Of a DNA stretch of 64,000 bases, positions 52,296 through 62,293 are shown in pieces. The notes below the pieces were generated by a model. The model saw only the letters and a program-made list of their open reading frames with translations, had not been told where the DNA came from and did no database searches. The position numbers and the translations under genes are program-made. The DNA comes from Rhodospirillales bacterium (GTDB lineage Bacteria; Pseudomonadota; Alphaproteobacteria; Rhodospirillales; Casp-alpha2). Within the stretch, counting starts at the first letter, position 1. Every line of letters starts with the position of its first letter. The stretch is from positions 1-64,000 of the forward strand of contig JABMOY010000116.1 in the NCBI GenBank assembly GCA_013203955.1, read 5' to 3'.

Positions 52296-53140
52296 ATCTT
52301 TTCTCCCAAAAGCTTGTCAATGGACGCATGGGAAACCGCGCCGTCGGTATAGGTGAAGGTGCCGGGGCCTTGGAGTTCGCGGGCCGCCCTCTCCAGATAG
52401 CCCAGGCATGACCGGTAGAGACCGCCGCCGGTGGTAACGCGCTTCACGCCCAATTTCTTTAGTTCCGGGATGGGGACGGTGTTTGGTCCGGCCAGGATAT
52501 TGAGCGGCCCGTCGAGTTCCCGAACCAGCACGGAAATAGTTTCCGCATCGCCGACCCAGGGCGGGTAAAGGCAGTCGGCCCCGGCTTTATGATAAGCGTT
52601 CAGGCGCTCGACCGCGTCTGCAATCAATTCGGGGCTGCGCTCGCGCCCCGGCCGCAAGGTATCGCAGCGCGCATTGATGACAAAATGCACGCCCGCCTTG
52701 TCCGCCGCCGCCCTTGCGGCCTGGATGCGCTCGACGGCTTGGCCGATTTCATATTGGCGGTCCGGTTGACCGGGAGTGGAGTCTTCAATATTGGCGCCGA
52801 CGGCGCCTGCGGAAATTGCTAACGAGATCGTTTCGGCCACGCCCCCCGGCGTCTCTGCGTAACCGGCCTCAAGATCGGCGGTGACCGGAAGATCGACGGC
52901 GCGTGTGATGCGCTCGATTTCACCGATCATCTCCCCCCGGGCAATGATCTCACCATCGGGATACCCCCGGGCAAAGGCGATGCCGGCCGACGTCGTCGCA
53001 ATCGCCGGAAAACCCAGATCGGCTAGGATGACGGCGCTGGCCACGTCCCAAGCATTGGCCATGACCAAGATGTCGGGGCCTGCGTGTAAATCCAGAAGCC
53101 GCCCGGTTTTCGCTTTCATTTGTTGATCGGTCATTGTCAT
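52292..53140 (-). CDS. Isocitrate lyase/PEP mutase superfamily enzyme
   Basis: Encodes 282 residues of the ICL/PEP mutase barrel: LVMANAWDVASAVILADLGFPAIATTSAGIA, PVTADLEAGYAETP, GANIEDSTPG, FVINARCDT and NILAGPN. Substrate among C-C or P-C bond cleaving members cannot be told; the KKCGK-type loop of isocitrate lyase is absent. The ATG at 53140 overlaps the tadA stop (ATGA), with GGGGA upstream, so the two genes are co-translated. Confidence 0.88.
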   Translation of the reverse strand: MTMTDQQMKAKTGRLLDLHAGPDILVMANAWDVASAVILADLGFPAIATTSAGIAFARGYPDGEIIARGEMIGEIERITRAVDLPVTADLEAGYAETPGGVAETISLAISAGAVGANIEDSTPGQPDRQYEIGQAVERIQAARAAADKAGVHFVINARCDTLRPGRERSPELIADAVERLNAYHKAGADCLYPPWVGDAETISVLVRELDGPLNILAGPNTVPIPELKKLGVKRVTTGGGLYRSCLGYLERAARELQGPGTFTYTDGAVSHASIDKLLGEKI

Positions 53141-53595
53141 CGCTTCCCCTTGAAAAAATCCTTCAACAACGCCGCCGCCTCCGTTTCGCCCATGCCGCCG
53201 ATGACTTCAGGGGCGTGGTGGCAGGTCGGCTGTGAGAAGAACCTGCCGCCGTGTTCGACGCCGCCGCCTTTTTCATCGTAGGCGCCGAAATAAAGCCGGC
53301 GGATGCGGGCGAATGAAATCGCCGCCGCGCACATGGCGCACGGTTCCAGCGTCACGTAGAGGTCGAAATTTTCCAATCGGGGGTTGCTTTGAGCTTTTGT
53401 CGCTTCGCGGATTGCCAGCATTTCGGCGTGCGCCGTCGGGTCGTTTAGTTCCTCGGTGCGGTTGCCCGCCTTGGCTAACAAGACTCCGGTGTCGCCATCG
53501 ACAATGACCGCGCCGACCGGCACCTCGCCGCGCTCGGCGGCCGCCTTGGCTTGGCTAAGCGCCAGTTCCATGGGTGTCGGCTCGGGCTTTTCCAT
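53137..53595 (-). CDS. tadA: tRNA-specific adenosine deaminase
   Basis: Deaminates A34 to inosine in tRNA-Arg. The 152 residues have the cytidine-deaminase-type zinc motifs: PTAHAEMLAIREA (HAE) and TLEPCAMCAAAI (PCxxC). VPVGAVIVDGDTG lies at the N-terminus. The ORF track starts this frame at 54504, but that extension runs antisense through rluB and is not real; ATG 53595 or 53571 fits the family length. It is divergent from rluB. Confidence 0.93.
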   Translation of the reverse strand: MEKPEPTPMELALSQAKAAAERGEVPVGAVIVDGDTGVLLAKAGNRTEELNDPTAHAEMLAIREATKAQSNPRLENFDLYVTLEPCAMCAAAISFARIRRLYFGAYDEKGGGVEHGGRFFSQPTCHHAPEVIGGMGETEAAALLKDFFKGKR

Positions 53596-53676
53596 GCCCC
53601 GACGGTGCCTCGCACCGGCGTCTCCGTCAAGCGGTGATGGTTGCTCACCGGCCTTGGGTAAGCCATAAACTCGGTC

Positions 53677-54441
53677 ATGGATGAGAAAAAGCAAGAGGCG
53701 GAGACGGGCGAAGCCCGGATAGGGAAGCCGGAAAGAATCGCGAAGGTCATAGCCCGCGCCGGGCTGTGTTCGAGGCGCGAGGCCGAACGCTGGATTACCG
53801 CCGGGCGGGTCTTGGTCGACGGCGACGTCCTGACCACCCCTGCGGTGACGGTGACGGCAAGCAGCGTGATTGTGGTCGATGGCGAAACGTTGCCCGGCGC
53901 CGCACCGGCGCGTCTTTGGCGGTATCATAAACCGCCGGGGCTGGTGACCAGTCACAATGACCCGCAAGGCCGCCCGACGGTGTTCGACCGCCTGCCGGAC
54001 AGCCTGCCCCGCGTCGTGTCGGTTGGGCGCTTGGACCTTAATTCCGAGGGCCTGTTGCTGGTGACAAATGATGGCGAATTGGCCCGGAAAATGGAGCTGC
54101 CGGAAACCGGTTGGACGCGGCGCTACCGGGTGCGGGTGTATGGCACCGTCAACGAGAATAAGCTGAAAGGTCTGGAAAAAGGCGTCACCGTTTCCGGCGT
54201 CAAATACGGCCCGATCAAGGCGGAGTTGGACAAGCAGCAGAGATCCAACGCCTGGGTGACGGTGGCGCTGGAAGAAGGCCGCAACCGGGAAATTCGCAAG
54301 GTCATGGAACATATCGGCGTCACCGTGAACCGTTTGATCCGCGTCGCTTACGGGCCGTTTCAGCTTGGCAATCTGACGCGCGGCCAAACCGCCGAGGTCA
54401 CCGGCAAGGTGTTCCGCGAGCAGTTGAAGGGTAAGTTTTAG
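53677..54441 (+). CDS. rluB: Pseudouridine synthase of the RluB/RsuA family
   Basis: Isomerises a uridine of rRNA (U2605 of 23S in the RluB group). The 254 residues have an N-terminal S4 RNA-binding part (RIAKVIARAGLCSRREAERWI), then the catalytic VSVGRLDLNSEGLLLVTNDG with the conserved Asp, and ALEEGRNREIRKVMEHIG. RluB, RluE and RluF types are close; RluB is most likely in this order. It precedes rsmD after 92 bases. Confidence 0.9.
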   Translation: MDEKKQEAETGEARIGKPERIAKVIARAGLCSRREAERWITAGRVLVDGDVLTTPAVTVTASSVIVVDGETLPGAAPARLWRYHKPPGLVTSHNDPQGRPTVFDRLPDSLPRVVSVGRLDLNSEGLLLVTNDGELARKMELPETGWTRRYRVRVYGTVNENKLKGLEKGVTVSGVKYGPIKAELDKQQRSNAWVTVALEEGRNREIRKVMEHIGVTVNRLIRVAYGPFQLGNLTRGQTAEVTGKVFREQLKGKF

Positions 54442-54452
54442 CAAGCGGTGGG

Positions 54453-54500
54453 CGAAGAAGATTTTTCTTCGTGTTCTTCGTGTCTTTGTGGTTAAAAAAA
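54453..54500 (+). repeat. CTTCGTG-type repeat and hairpin between rluB and rsmD
   Basis: CGAAGAA-GATTT-TTCTTCG forms a 7-pair hairpin (54453-54471), followed by CTTCGTGTTCTTCGTGTCTTTGTGGTTAAAA. Reverse reading gives the KDTKNTKK-like peptide seen in spurious ORFs of many genomes, from a dispersed intergenic repeat. Only one copy was noticed in this window. Confidence 0.5.
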
Positions 54501-54533
54501 CCAAGAGGCGGGGACGATGAAAAGGTTAGGAAA

Positions 54534-55097
54534 ATGAGAATTGTCGGTGGCCGTTTCAAGGGCCGGACTTTATCGGCGGCGGAAGGACGAGGTTTGCGCC
54601 CGACCGCCGACAGGGTCCGGGAATCGATGTTCAATATCTTGTCGCACGGGGCCGATGCCGTGGATTTCGATGGCTTGACGGTGATCGACGTTTTTTCGGG
54701 AACCGGCGCGCTGGGGCTGGAAGCGATGTCGCGGGGCGCTGTGCATGGTGTCTTCATCGATAACGACAACGGGGCGTTATCGCTGGTCCGCAAGAACGCC
54801 GGGCCGTTGGGTGTTGGCCGCGACATAACGCCGTTGAAGTTGGATGCGTCGCGCTTGGCGCCGCCGCCGCGTGCCGCCAAGACGCCGGCGGGTTTGGTTT
54901 TCCTCGATCCGCCGTATGAGTCCGGTCTTGTCGTGCCGGCATTGTTGGCGCTCAAGGACAAGGGCTGGCTTAGCGACGGCGCCATCTGCGTCGCCGAAGT
55001 CGCGGTCAAGGAAGCCCTCGATTGCCCCCGAGGGTTCCAGGTTCTGGAAGAACGCACATACGGTGCGGCGCGCGTGGTATTCCTGAAACTGGGTTAG
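54534..55097 (+). CDS. rsmD: 16S rRNA (guanine-966-N2)-methyltransferase
   Basis: Methylates G966 of 16S rRNA with SAM. The 187 residues start at ATG 54534 (MRIVGGRFKGR, the normal family N-terminus; the track start is upstream in the repeat). Motifs: RPTADRVRESMFNIL, VIDVFSGTGALGLEAMSRGA, and the catalytic LVFLDPPYESG. TTAGGA lies just upstream of the ATG. The stop shares four bases (TTAG) with the convergent gene. Confidence 0.95.
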   Translation: MRIVGGRFKGRTLSAAEGRGLRPTADRVRESMFNILSHGADAVDFDGLTVIDVFSGTGALGLEAMSRGAVHGVFIDNDNGALSLVRKNAGPLGVGRDITPLKLDASRLAPPPRAAKTPAGLVFLDPPYESGLVVPALLALKDKGWLSDGAICVAEVAVKEALDCPRGFQVLEERTYGAARVVFLKLG

Positions 55098-55891
55098 TTT
55101 TTGCCTTTGCCCGTGACCGCCCGCAAATCGGGAATGCCGGTCATGCGGAAGCGGAGATCGATGTGCCGCGTAATTTCCGGGCGCGGCGCGATGTTCCATA
55201 TCCATTTCAGGCCCGATGCCGGGATCCTTGCCCCGAACAGCGGGTCGATTTCCTGAAGCACTTCGTCGCCGTCGGCGATCTGGCGTTCGAATTCCGTCAA
55301 CAGGCAGACGCGTCCCGGCAGCGCGCCCAGAAGTTCCAGGTGATGATCGATGATACGCCGCGCGAAGGCCTCGGTTTTTTCCTCGCCGTAACCCTTGTCC
55401 TTGACCCAATCCATCGGCAGCAGCGGCAGTTGCGACAAAATATTCGCCGACACCACCAAGTCTGAATCGGCCAACCACCCGGCGTCGGCTTTGGCAGGGG
55501 GAAGGGCCCCTTCGAGGGCGTGCTCAAACGTGGCCTCGACAACGCCGGTGACGTCGATGGCTTCAAGCCGCACGTTTTTCATGGGCTTCACGCATTTTTT
55601 GATTTCGGGCATGTGGAAGATATCGACCAGCACGACTTCTCCGAAGGTTTTAGAAAGCGCGTCGATGGGGATATCCAGCAACAGCCCGGAGCCGAGAATG
55701 GTGACTTTGTCAGGTTTGATGCCTTTGGCGGCATCGAGGATCACTTTCTTGCAAAGCCCCAAGTGATCGGCCCAGGCGTCTTGGCAGCGCCGGTGCCGGG
55801 CGCCAATGGCGATCAGCTCCTTGACGTAGCCCATGTCCTTGAGATGACGGGGCGCCGGGATCAATTGGTGCTTGAACCATTCGGCCAGCAT
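55094..55891 (-). CDS. Conserved protein with a Rossmann-like segment, unknown function
   Basis: Encodes 265 residues. KVTILGSGLLLDIPIDALSKTF followed by VVLVDIFHMPE looks like the first strands of a SAM-dependent methyltransferase-type Rossmann fold; SANILSQLPLLP is in the position of a later strand. No catalytic motif is certain. It starts 12 bases after the mutL stop and probably belongs to the pgi-mutL transcript. The function is not known to me. Confidence 0.8.
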   Translation of the reverse strand: MLAEWFKHQLIPAPRHLKDMGYVKELIAIGARHRRCQDAWADHLGLCKKVILDAAKGIKPDKVTILGSGLLLDIPIDALSKTFGEVVLVDIFHMPEIKKCVKPMKNVRLEAIDVTGVVEATFEHALEGALPPAKADAGWLADSDLVVSANILSQLPLLPMDWVKDKGYGEEKTEAFARRIIDHHLELLGALPGRVCLLTEFERQIADGDEVLQEIDPLFGARIPASGLKWIWNIAPRPEITRHIDLRFRMTGIPDLRAVTGKGKN

Positions 55892-55903
55892 CGGCGGGCT
55901 CCC

Positions 55904-57691
55904 CTAACGGCGCCCGAACAGTTTTTCAATGTCGGCGAGTTTTAATTCCACATAAGTCGGCCGCCCGTGGCTGCATTGGCCGGAATGCGGCGTCGCTTCC
56001 ATTTCCCTGAGCAGTGCGTTCATCTCCGCGCCGTTGAGCCGCCGCCCGGCGCGCACACTGCCGTGGCATGCCATGGTCGCGCAGACATCGCCTAAACGCT
56101 TGGAAAGCGCCAGGCCTTCGTCCCATTCCGCCAAGTCGTCGGCCAAGTCGCGGATCAGCCCCTGGATATCGGTTTCGCCTAATAGCGCCGGGATTTCGCG
56201 GACGACGACGGCGCCTTCGCCGAAGGCTTCGATGACAAGCCCCAGCTCGGCAAATTCGCCAGCGCGCTCTATCAGGCGGTGAACGGCGGCGTCATCCATC
56301 TCGACAACTTCGGGGATCAACATGCCCTGGCGCTGGACGCCGCCGCTATCGATGGCTTTTTTGATGCGTTCCTGGACCAGCCGTTCGTGGGCGGCGTGCT
56401 GGTCGACGATGACGATGCCGTCTTCGGTCTGCGCCACGACATAGGTTTCATGGACCTGCGCGCGGGCAACGCCCAGGGGATAATCGCCAAGGTCTTGATC
56501 CTCAATGATGGTGGCCGGGGCCGAGGGCTCGGCATCGAGGCCGGGAAGGGGGCTATGGAATTGATTGGCGTGCTCCCTTAGTCCGGCATTGAGTTCCCCT
56601 GGGGCATAACCGCCGCCGTAACCTCTCGCGCCTGTGGGAAGGGAGCCCGGCCGCGCCGCACCGAGGGCCGCGCCTGCCGCCGTTGTCGAGGCCCGGTGCC
56701 CGGATTGGCTGAGCGCATGTTTGAGGGCGCCGACGATCAGGCCGCGCACCAGGCCTGCATCGCGAAACCGCACTTCGGTCTTGGCCGGATGGACGTTGAC
56801 GTCGACGGCGTCCGGGGGCAAGTCGAGGAACAAGGCGAGAAGCGGATAGCGGTCGGACGCCAAGAATTCCCGATAGGCGCCGCGCACCGCGCCGAACAAT
56901 AATTTATCGCGGACCGGGCGGTCGTTGACGAACAGGAACTGCATCTGTGCATTGCCCCTATTCAGCGTCGGCAGGCCCGCATACCCCGTCAATTTGATCC
57001 CCTCGCGCTCGGCGTTGATTTCCATGGCGTTGTCGTAAAAGTCGCGGCTCATGATTTTGGCGAGACGGTCTAATCGAGATCCCGCTCCCTCGGCGGGGGT
57101 TAAGTTGATGAGGTCGCGGCTGCCGTCGGACAGCGTGAACCCGATGCCGGGGTGGGCCATGGCCAGCCGCTTGACGGCATCGGCGGCGTGGGTTTGTTCG
57201 GTCTTCGGCGCTTTCAGGAATTTGAGCCGGGCGGGGGTGGCGAAAAAAAGGTCGCGGACCTCGACCAGGGTGCCGGCGGTTCTGGCCGCCGGCTGCGGCG
57301 CCTTGGTCTTGCCGCCCTCGACGGCGATCATCCAGGCTTCATCGGAATTTTCGGCGCGGCTGGTGATGGCAAGCCTGGCGACGGAGCCGATGGACGGCAG
57401 GGCCTCGCCCCGGAAACCAAAGGTTGAGATGGTCAACAAGTCGTCATCGGCGAGCTTAGACGTTGCGTGGCGCTCGATGCAGAGCGCCAGCTCGTCCGCG
57501 GTCATGCCGTGGCCATCATCAGTTACGGCAATCAGCGTCTGGCCGCCATCGCGCACGGTGATGTCGATATGCCGTGCGCCGGCGTCGATGGCGTTTTCCA
57601 CCAGTTCCTTGACCACCGAGGCCGGACGCTCAACCACCTCGCCGGCGGCGATGCGGTTGATGACGGTTTCCGGTAGGCGGCGGAGGATCAT
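55904..57691 (-). CDS. mutL: DNA mismatch repair protein MutL
   Basis: ATPase that links MutS mismatch recognition to strand removal. The 595 residues have the GHKL ATPase motifs: [33 protein letters not shown], and [12 protein letters not shown], then the transducer part [14 protein letters not shown], a disordered linker, and a C-terminal dimerisation domain with [21 protein letters not shown] and [10 protein letters not shown]. The ATG overlaps the pgi stop (ATGA), so translation is coupled. Confidence 0.96.
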   Translation of the reverse strand: MILRRLPETVINRIAAGEVVERPASVVKELVENAIDAGARHIDITVRDGGQTLIAVTDDGHGMTADELALCIERHATSKLADDDLLTISTFGFRGEALPSIGSVARLAITSRAENSDEAWMIAVEGGKTKAPQPAARTAGTLVEVRDLFFATPARLKFLKAPKTEQTHAADAVKRLAMAHPGIGFTLSDGSRDLINLTPAEGAGSRLDRLAKIMSRDFYDNAMEINAEREGIKLTGYAGLPTLNRGNAQMQFLFVNDRPVRDKLLFGAVRGAYREFLASDRYPLLALFLDLPPDAVDVNVHPAKTEVRFRDAGLVRGLIVGALKHALSQSGHRASTTAAGAALGAARPGSLPTGARGYGGGYAPGELNAGLREHANQFHSPLPGLDAEPSAPATIIEDQDLGDYPLGVARAQVHETYVVAQTEDGIVIVDQHAAHERLVQERIKKAIDSGGVQRQGMLIPEVVEMDDAAVHRLIERAGEFAELGLVIEAFGEGAVVVREIPALLGETDIQGLIRDLADDLAEWDEGLALSKRLGDVCATMACHGSVRAGRRLNGAEMNALLREMEATPHSGQCSHGRPTYVELKLADIEKLFGRR

Positions 57692-59340
57692 GTTTTTTTC
57701 GCTTTATGGGCCCGGTAGCGTTTAATCAGGCCTTGGGTCGATGCGCTGGCGCCTTTGACGTCGCCGCCGTTATCCAACTCGGCCAATACCTGCGTCGCCA
57801 GTTCCTTGCCCCATTCGACTCCCCACTGATCGAACGGGTTGATCCCCCAGATCACCGATTGGACGAAGACCTTGTGTTCGTAAAGGGCGATCAACTGGCC
57901 GAGCGTGAAGGCGTCGAATTTTTCGACCATGATCGAATTGGTCGGCCGGTTGCCTTCGAACACCCGGTGCGCAAGTTGGCCGGGGCGGTCTTTAGCGGGC
58001 ACGCCCTGGGCCTCCATCACGGCCTCGGCCTCGTCCTTGTTGCGGCCTTTCATCAGGGCCTCGCTCTGGGCGAAGAAGTTGGCGAGCAAGCGGTCGTGGT
58101 GGCTGCCGGTTTTATCCCGGCTTTCCATAGGCGCGATGAAATCACAGGCAATCAACTGGCGGCCTTGATGCAGGGCCTGATAGAAGGCGTGCTGGCCACG
58201 GGTGCCGGGGTCGCCGAAGACCACCGTCGCGGTGCCGGCTTCGACCGGCGCACCCTCACGATTGAGCGCCTTGCCGTTGCTTTCCATTTCAAGCTGGCGG
58301 ATATAATTGGGCAGACCTCTTAATCCTTCGTCATAGGGCAGGATGGCGAGCGCCTGGGCGCCCAGGAAATCAATGTTCCAGACGCCGATGAGGCCAAGGA
58401 TCACGGGCAAGTTTGATTCCAGGGGCGCATCCTTGAAATGGTTGTCCATGTCGTGGGCGCCGGCCAGCAGGTCGTCGAAAGCGTCAGGTCCCAGCGCAAT
58501 GGCGATGGGCAGCCCGATCGCCGACCACACGGAATAGCGCCCGCCGACCCAATCCCACAGATCAAAGGTATTGTCGGCTGTTATGCCGAAATCGGCGACG
58601 ACCCCGGCGTTGCCGGAAACCGCGATGAAGTGTTTGGCAACGGCCTCATCACCCAATGCGTCGATCAGCCAGTTCTTGGCAGTCCTAGCGTTGGTGATGG
58701 TTTCCTCGGTGGTGAAGGTCTTGGAGGCGACGATGAACAGCGTCGTTTCCGGTTTTAGGTCTTCCAGCGCGGCGGCGATCTGAACGCCGTCGACGTTGGA
58801 AACAAAACGCACCTTGGGGCCGCTGGCGCCAAGGGGTCTTAGCGATTCGCAGACCATTTCCGGGCCTAAGTGCGAGCCGCCGGTGCCGATGTGGATGACC
58901 GCCTGGATGGCGTCGCCGGTGGCCCCGGTCCAGGTGCCGGAACGGATGTCTTCGGCGGTTTTGCGGATTTTGTCCCGTGATGCCAGAACGGCGGGCATGA
59001 TGTCCCGGCCGTCCAGGGCGACAGAGCCGCTGCCTTGGGGACGGCGAAGGGCGACATGAAGCGCCGCCCGGCCTTCGGTGGTGTTAATGGGCTCGCCAGC
59101 GAACATGCGGTCCCGCCAACCTTCAACCTCGGTTTCCCGGGCCAAGTCGAGCAGCAAGGACAGCGTGTCTGCGGTGATCAGGTTCTTCGAGTAATCGAGG
59201 AAAAGCCCGCCAAGGCCCAGCGATAGGCGCTCAAACCGCTTAGGCTCGTCGGCGAACAGGTCGCGCATGCGGGCGCCGGAAATTTCCTTGTGGTGGGCTT
59301 TCAACGCCTTCCAGGCGGGAGAACTTTTCAAAGACGCCAT
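57688..59340 (-). CDS. pgi: Glucose-6-phosphate isomerase
   Basis: Interconverts glucose-6-phosphate and fructose-6-phosphate. The 550 residues from ATG 59340 (the track start is a TTG upstream) show the family signatures [26 protein letters not shown], the [18 protein letters not shown] signature, and [17 protein letters not shown] with the catalytic Lys/Glu region. It is full length and heads the transcript with mutL. Confidence 0.96.
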   Translation of the reverse strand: MASLKSSPAWKALKAHHKEISGARMRDLFADEPKRFERLSLGLGGLFLDYSKNLITADTLSLLLDLARETEVEGWRDRMFAGEPINTTEGRAALHVALRRPQGSGSVALDGRDIMPAVLASRDKIRKTAEDIRSGTWTGATGDAIQAVIHIGTGGSHLGPEMVCESLRPLGASGPKVRFVSNVDGVQIAAALEDLKPETTLFIVASKTFTTEETITNARTAKNWLIDALGDEAVAKHFIAVSGNAGVVADFGITADNTFDLWDWVGGRYSVWSAIGLPIAIALGPDAFDDLLAGAHDMDNHFKDAPLESNLPVILGLIGVWNIDFLGAQALAILPYDEGLRGLPNYIRQLEMESNGKALNREGAPVEAGTATVVFGDPGTRGQHAFYQALHQGRQLIACDFIAPMESRDKTGSHHDRLLANFFAQSEALMKGRNKDEAEAVMEAQGVPAKDRPGQLAHRVFEGNRPTNSIMVEKFDAFTLGQLIALYEHKVFVQSVIWGINPFDQWGVEWGKELATQVLAELDNGGDVKGASASTQGLIKRYRAHKAKKT

Positions 59341-59425
59341 ATGTGAAAACAACCAATTCCGTCCGCGCCCAGGGAAGGCCCCGAGACTAACAAAGAATGC
59401 GGCCCCCAGCCAGTGCTCAACTGGT

Positions 59426-60772
59426 TTAGTTGGTGCCCTTGACGCCGTTGGGTTTGCCGACGACGACGACGGTCAGGCGATCCTCCAGAAGGTACGTTTT
59501 GGCCACCCGATTGACGTCTTCAAGGGTTACACCCTCGATGATGGCATTGCGGCGGTCCATGTAGTCGATGCCGAGCCCATCCATCTGGATGCCGACCAGC
59601 ATCGAAGCGATGGTGTCCGACGAGGTAAAACGAAGGGGATAAGAGCCCGTCAAATAGGTCTTGGCGTCTTTAAGCTCGGCTTTGCTCATGCCGCTTTCGG
59701 CCATGCGCTTCCATTCCCGGCGCAGTACCTCGAGCGTTTCCGACACCCGCTTATTGGCCGTGCCGGCGCCGCCGACGATTAAGCCTGCGTTTTTCAGGGG
59801 GTGCAGGCCCGAATAGACCGAATAAACCAATCCCCGTTCTTCGCGGATGGTGTTGTATAGCCTGGACGTAAAGCCGCCACCGCCGAAAACGTGGTTCATG
59901 ACATAGGCGGCGTAGAAATCGGGGTTTTTGCGCTTCAGACCCTGTTCGGCGAACGTGATGGTGCTTTGCGGCACCTGCTTTTCGATAACGATGGTGCGGC
60001 CCGCGCCCTGGGGCGTTGCATCAGGAATATCCCAAGGCGCCGCCTTGGCCGGCAGACCGCCGAAGGTGGCGTCCAATACCTTCGATAATTCTTCCCGCCC
60101 GATGTCGCCGACGACGCCGATGATCAGGTTGTCCTTGGCCAGTCGCCGACCGACAAAGTCCCTGAGATCGGCCCGGGTCAATTTAGGCACGGATTCCAAG
60201 GTGCCGTTGGCAGGGCGGCCATAGGGGTGGTTGGGAAACAGCGTCTTCATCAGGGTCTTGGAAGCGATGGCGCCGGGTTGTTCGGTTTCCCGCCTAAGCC
60301 CGGACAGGATCTGGCTGCGGATGCGTTCCACCGACTCGGCGTCGAAGCGAGGCGCGGTTAGGGCCAGTTTCAAAAGATCGAACGCCACGGCCTTGTTTTC
60401 GACCAGCGTTTTCAGGCGGCCGCCGAAACTGTCCCGGCCGGCATCGAAACGAAGGCTAATCACTAAATCCTCGAGTTTGCCCTGAAAAGCCTGGCTGTCG
60501 AGGTCGCCTGCGCCTTCGTCCATCGTCGACGCCACAAAGTTGGCGAGGCCTTCCTTGCCATTGGCTTCGAGCGCGGCGCCGCCGCGAAAGGCGAAGCGCA
60601 GCGAAATGATCGGGTTGGTGTGATCGCGCACCAGCCAAGCCTCGATGCCGCCGGGCGAGACAACCTTATCGATCGTTACCGCCTGGGCCGCGGTCGGCAG
60701 AAACGCCGCCCCGCCGACAAACAAAACGCCGACAAGCGATAGGGCGACCAGGGTTTTGGATATAAATGTCAT
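59426..60772 (-). CDS. M16-family peptidase-like protein, non-catalytic partner
   Basis: Encodes 448 residues with a signal peptide (LVALSLVGVLFVGGAAFLPTAAQA). The position of the M16 zinc motif reads GLANFVASTMDEGAGD instead of HxxEH, so this copy should lack activity. The C-terminal M16 half is present (TFAEQGLKRKNPDFYAAYVMNHVFGGGGFTSRLYNTIREERGLVYSVYSG), with the substrate-binding R..Y loop. It begins 7 bases after the active M16 gene and probably forms a periplasmic heterodimer with it. Confidence 0.88.
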   Translation of the reverse strand: MTFISKTLVALSLVGVLFVGGAAFLPTAAQAVTIDKVVSPGGIEAWLVRDHTNPIISLRFAFRGGAALEANGKEGLANFVASTMDEGAGDLDSQAFQGKLEDLVISLRFDAGRDSFGGRLKTLVENKAVAFDLLKLALTAPRFDAESVERIRSQILSGLRRETEQPGAIASKTLMKTLFPNHPYGRPANGTLESVPKLTRADLRDFVGRRLAKDNLIIGVVGDIGREELSKVLDATFGGLPAKAAPWDIPDATPQGAGRTIVIEKQVPQSTITFAEQGLKRKNPDFYAAYVMNHVFGGGGFTSRLYNTIREERGLVYSVYSGLHPLKNAGLIVGGAGTANKRVSETLEVLRREWKRMAESGMSKAELKDAKTYLTGSYPLRFTSSDTIASMLVGIQMDGLGIDYMDRRNAIIEGVTLEDVNRVAKTYLLEDRLTVVVVGKPNGVKGTN

Positions 60773-60779
60773 AAGGGGC

Positions 60780-62201
60780 CTAGCCTGTTTTCTTTTGCAA
60801 CAGCAGGGACGTTACCGAATGGCCTTCTTGCAGCACCGCTTTGGCTGCGGCCTGGACTTGCTCGATGGTGACGGCGTTAATGCGCTCGGGCCAGGATTCC
60901 ACGTCTTCAATTTTCATGCCGATGGCCAGGGCCGAGCCCAGTACGCGGGCGCCGCCTTGCAACGAATCGCGGGCATAAACGGCCTGCGCTTGCATGCGTT
61001 TCTTGGCGCGGTCCAGTTCCGATTGACTGACGCCGGCTTGCAAAATTTTCACGACCTCGGCTTCGACGGCTTTTTCCAGGGTTTGCATGCTGACGCCTGG
61101 CTTGGGTGTGGCGTGCAGGCCGAAGCGGCTGGGTCCCCGTTCGTCACTGCCGTAATAGCTGCCCGCCGAAATGGCGATTTTGCCGTCGACGACCAGCGCC
61201 CGGTTAAGGCGGCTGGTGGCGCCGCCGCCGAGAATGTCGGCCAACACCTCGAGCGCGTATACGTGTTGGGTTTCTCCGGTCAGCATGCTGGGCGCCAGGA
61301 ACGTCCGGCTCCATGACGGCTGGCGCACCCGTTTGTCTTTGAGTGTCACTTGGCGCCCCGCACTTTGCGGCGGTTCGGTGGGCCTGAGCCGTGGCGTCGG
61401 CGGGCTTCGGGGAATACGTCCGTAATATTTCTCGGCCATCGGCTTCAGCTCTTGGGCCGTGATGTCGCCGGCGACAACCAGGATGGCGTTTCCGGGCGCG
61501 TACCATTTTTTATAGAAGGCCATGACGTTTTTTAGGCTTAGCGCCTCGATCTCATGGGCCCAGCCGATCACCGGGCGGCGGTAGGGATAGTTCAAAAACA
61601 GCGCCGCCGTGGCCTGTTCGGCCAAGATGGCGCCGGGATTGTTGTCTGTGCGCGACCGGCGTTCTTCCAAGACCACTTCTTTTTCCGTCTGCACGTCACT
61701 TTCCGCCAGCACCAGATTGGTCATGCGGTCGGCTTCCATTTCCATGACCAGTTCCAAGCGGTTGGCGGCGACGGTTTGGAAATAGGCGGTGTAGTCGCTC
61801 GACGTGAAGGCGTTTTCCGAACCGCCGTTGCGGGCCAGGATTTTTGAAAATTCTCCAGGGGCACGCTTTTTCGTTCCCTTGAACATCAGGTGTTCGAGAA
61901 AATGGGCGATGCCGGATTCGCCGGGGCCTTCGTCGGCGGACCCGACCGAATACCAAACCATGTGAGTGACAACCGGCACCCGGTGATTTTGGACGACGAC
62001 CACGCGCATGCCGTTCTGGAGTGTAAAGGTTTCCGGGTTGAAGACGCCGGCGTTGGCTGCCATCGGCGTCCAGGCAAGGGAAAACAACAGCAGCGCCAAG
62101 GCGCCAGGAACAAAATATGGAACAAAATATGGAAAAAGATATTTTAACCGCAAGGGAAGGGTGCCTTTCAACGTTGGCTCGCATTTATTCGCCGAGGTCA
62201 T
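60780..62201 (-). CDS. M16-family zinc peptidase, catalytic subunit
   Basis: Encodes 473 residues with an N-terminal signal/anchor region (FVPGALALLLFSLAWTPMAANA). The active site is GESGIAHFLEHLMFKGT (HxxEH), with the downstream Glu in LELVMEMEADRMTNL. The signal region contains the duplication PYFVPYFVP, caused by a 12-base tandem repeat in the DNA. It would cut peptides in the periplasm with the inactive partner encoded next. It follows the DUF3035 lipoprotein gene, as in related genomes. Confidence 0.92.
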   Translation of the reverse strand: MTSANKCEPTLKGTLPLRLKYLFPYFVPYFVPGALALLLFSLAWTPMAANAGVFNPETFTLQNGMRVVVVQNHRVPVVTHMVWYSVGSADEGPGESGIAHFLEHLMFKGTKKRAPGEFSKILARNGGSENAFTSSDYTAYFQTVAANRLELVMEMEADRMTNLVLAESDVQTEKEVVLEERRSRTDNNPGAILAEQATAALFLNYPYRRPVIGWAHEIEALSLKNVMAFYKKWYAPGNAILVVAGDITAQELKPMAEKYYGRIPRSPPTPRLRPTEPPQSAGRQVTLKDKRVRQPSWSRTFLAPSMLTGETQHVYALEVLADILGGGATSRLNRALVVDGKIAISAGSYYGSDERGPSRFGLHATPKPGVSMQTLEKAVEAEVVKILQAGVSQSELDRAKKRMQAQAVYARDSLQGGARVLGSALAIGMKIEDVESWPERINAVTIEQVQAAAKAVLQEGHSVTSLLLQKKTG

Positions 62202-62293
62202 AACACAACCGGGGCTTGAGGGCGACGGCGAGCTTGCCCAGGTAACATGGTTTTGAATGATGGCGACACCAAGGCGAAAATCAAAAGCCGGGT

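Noticed and set aside
53596-54504. N-terminal extension of the tadA frame to 455 residues
   Set aside because: It runs antisense through rluB and into the intergenic repeat; tadA proteins are about 150 residues.
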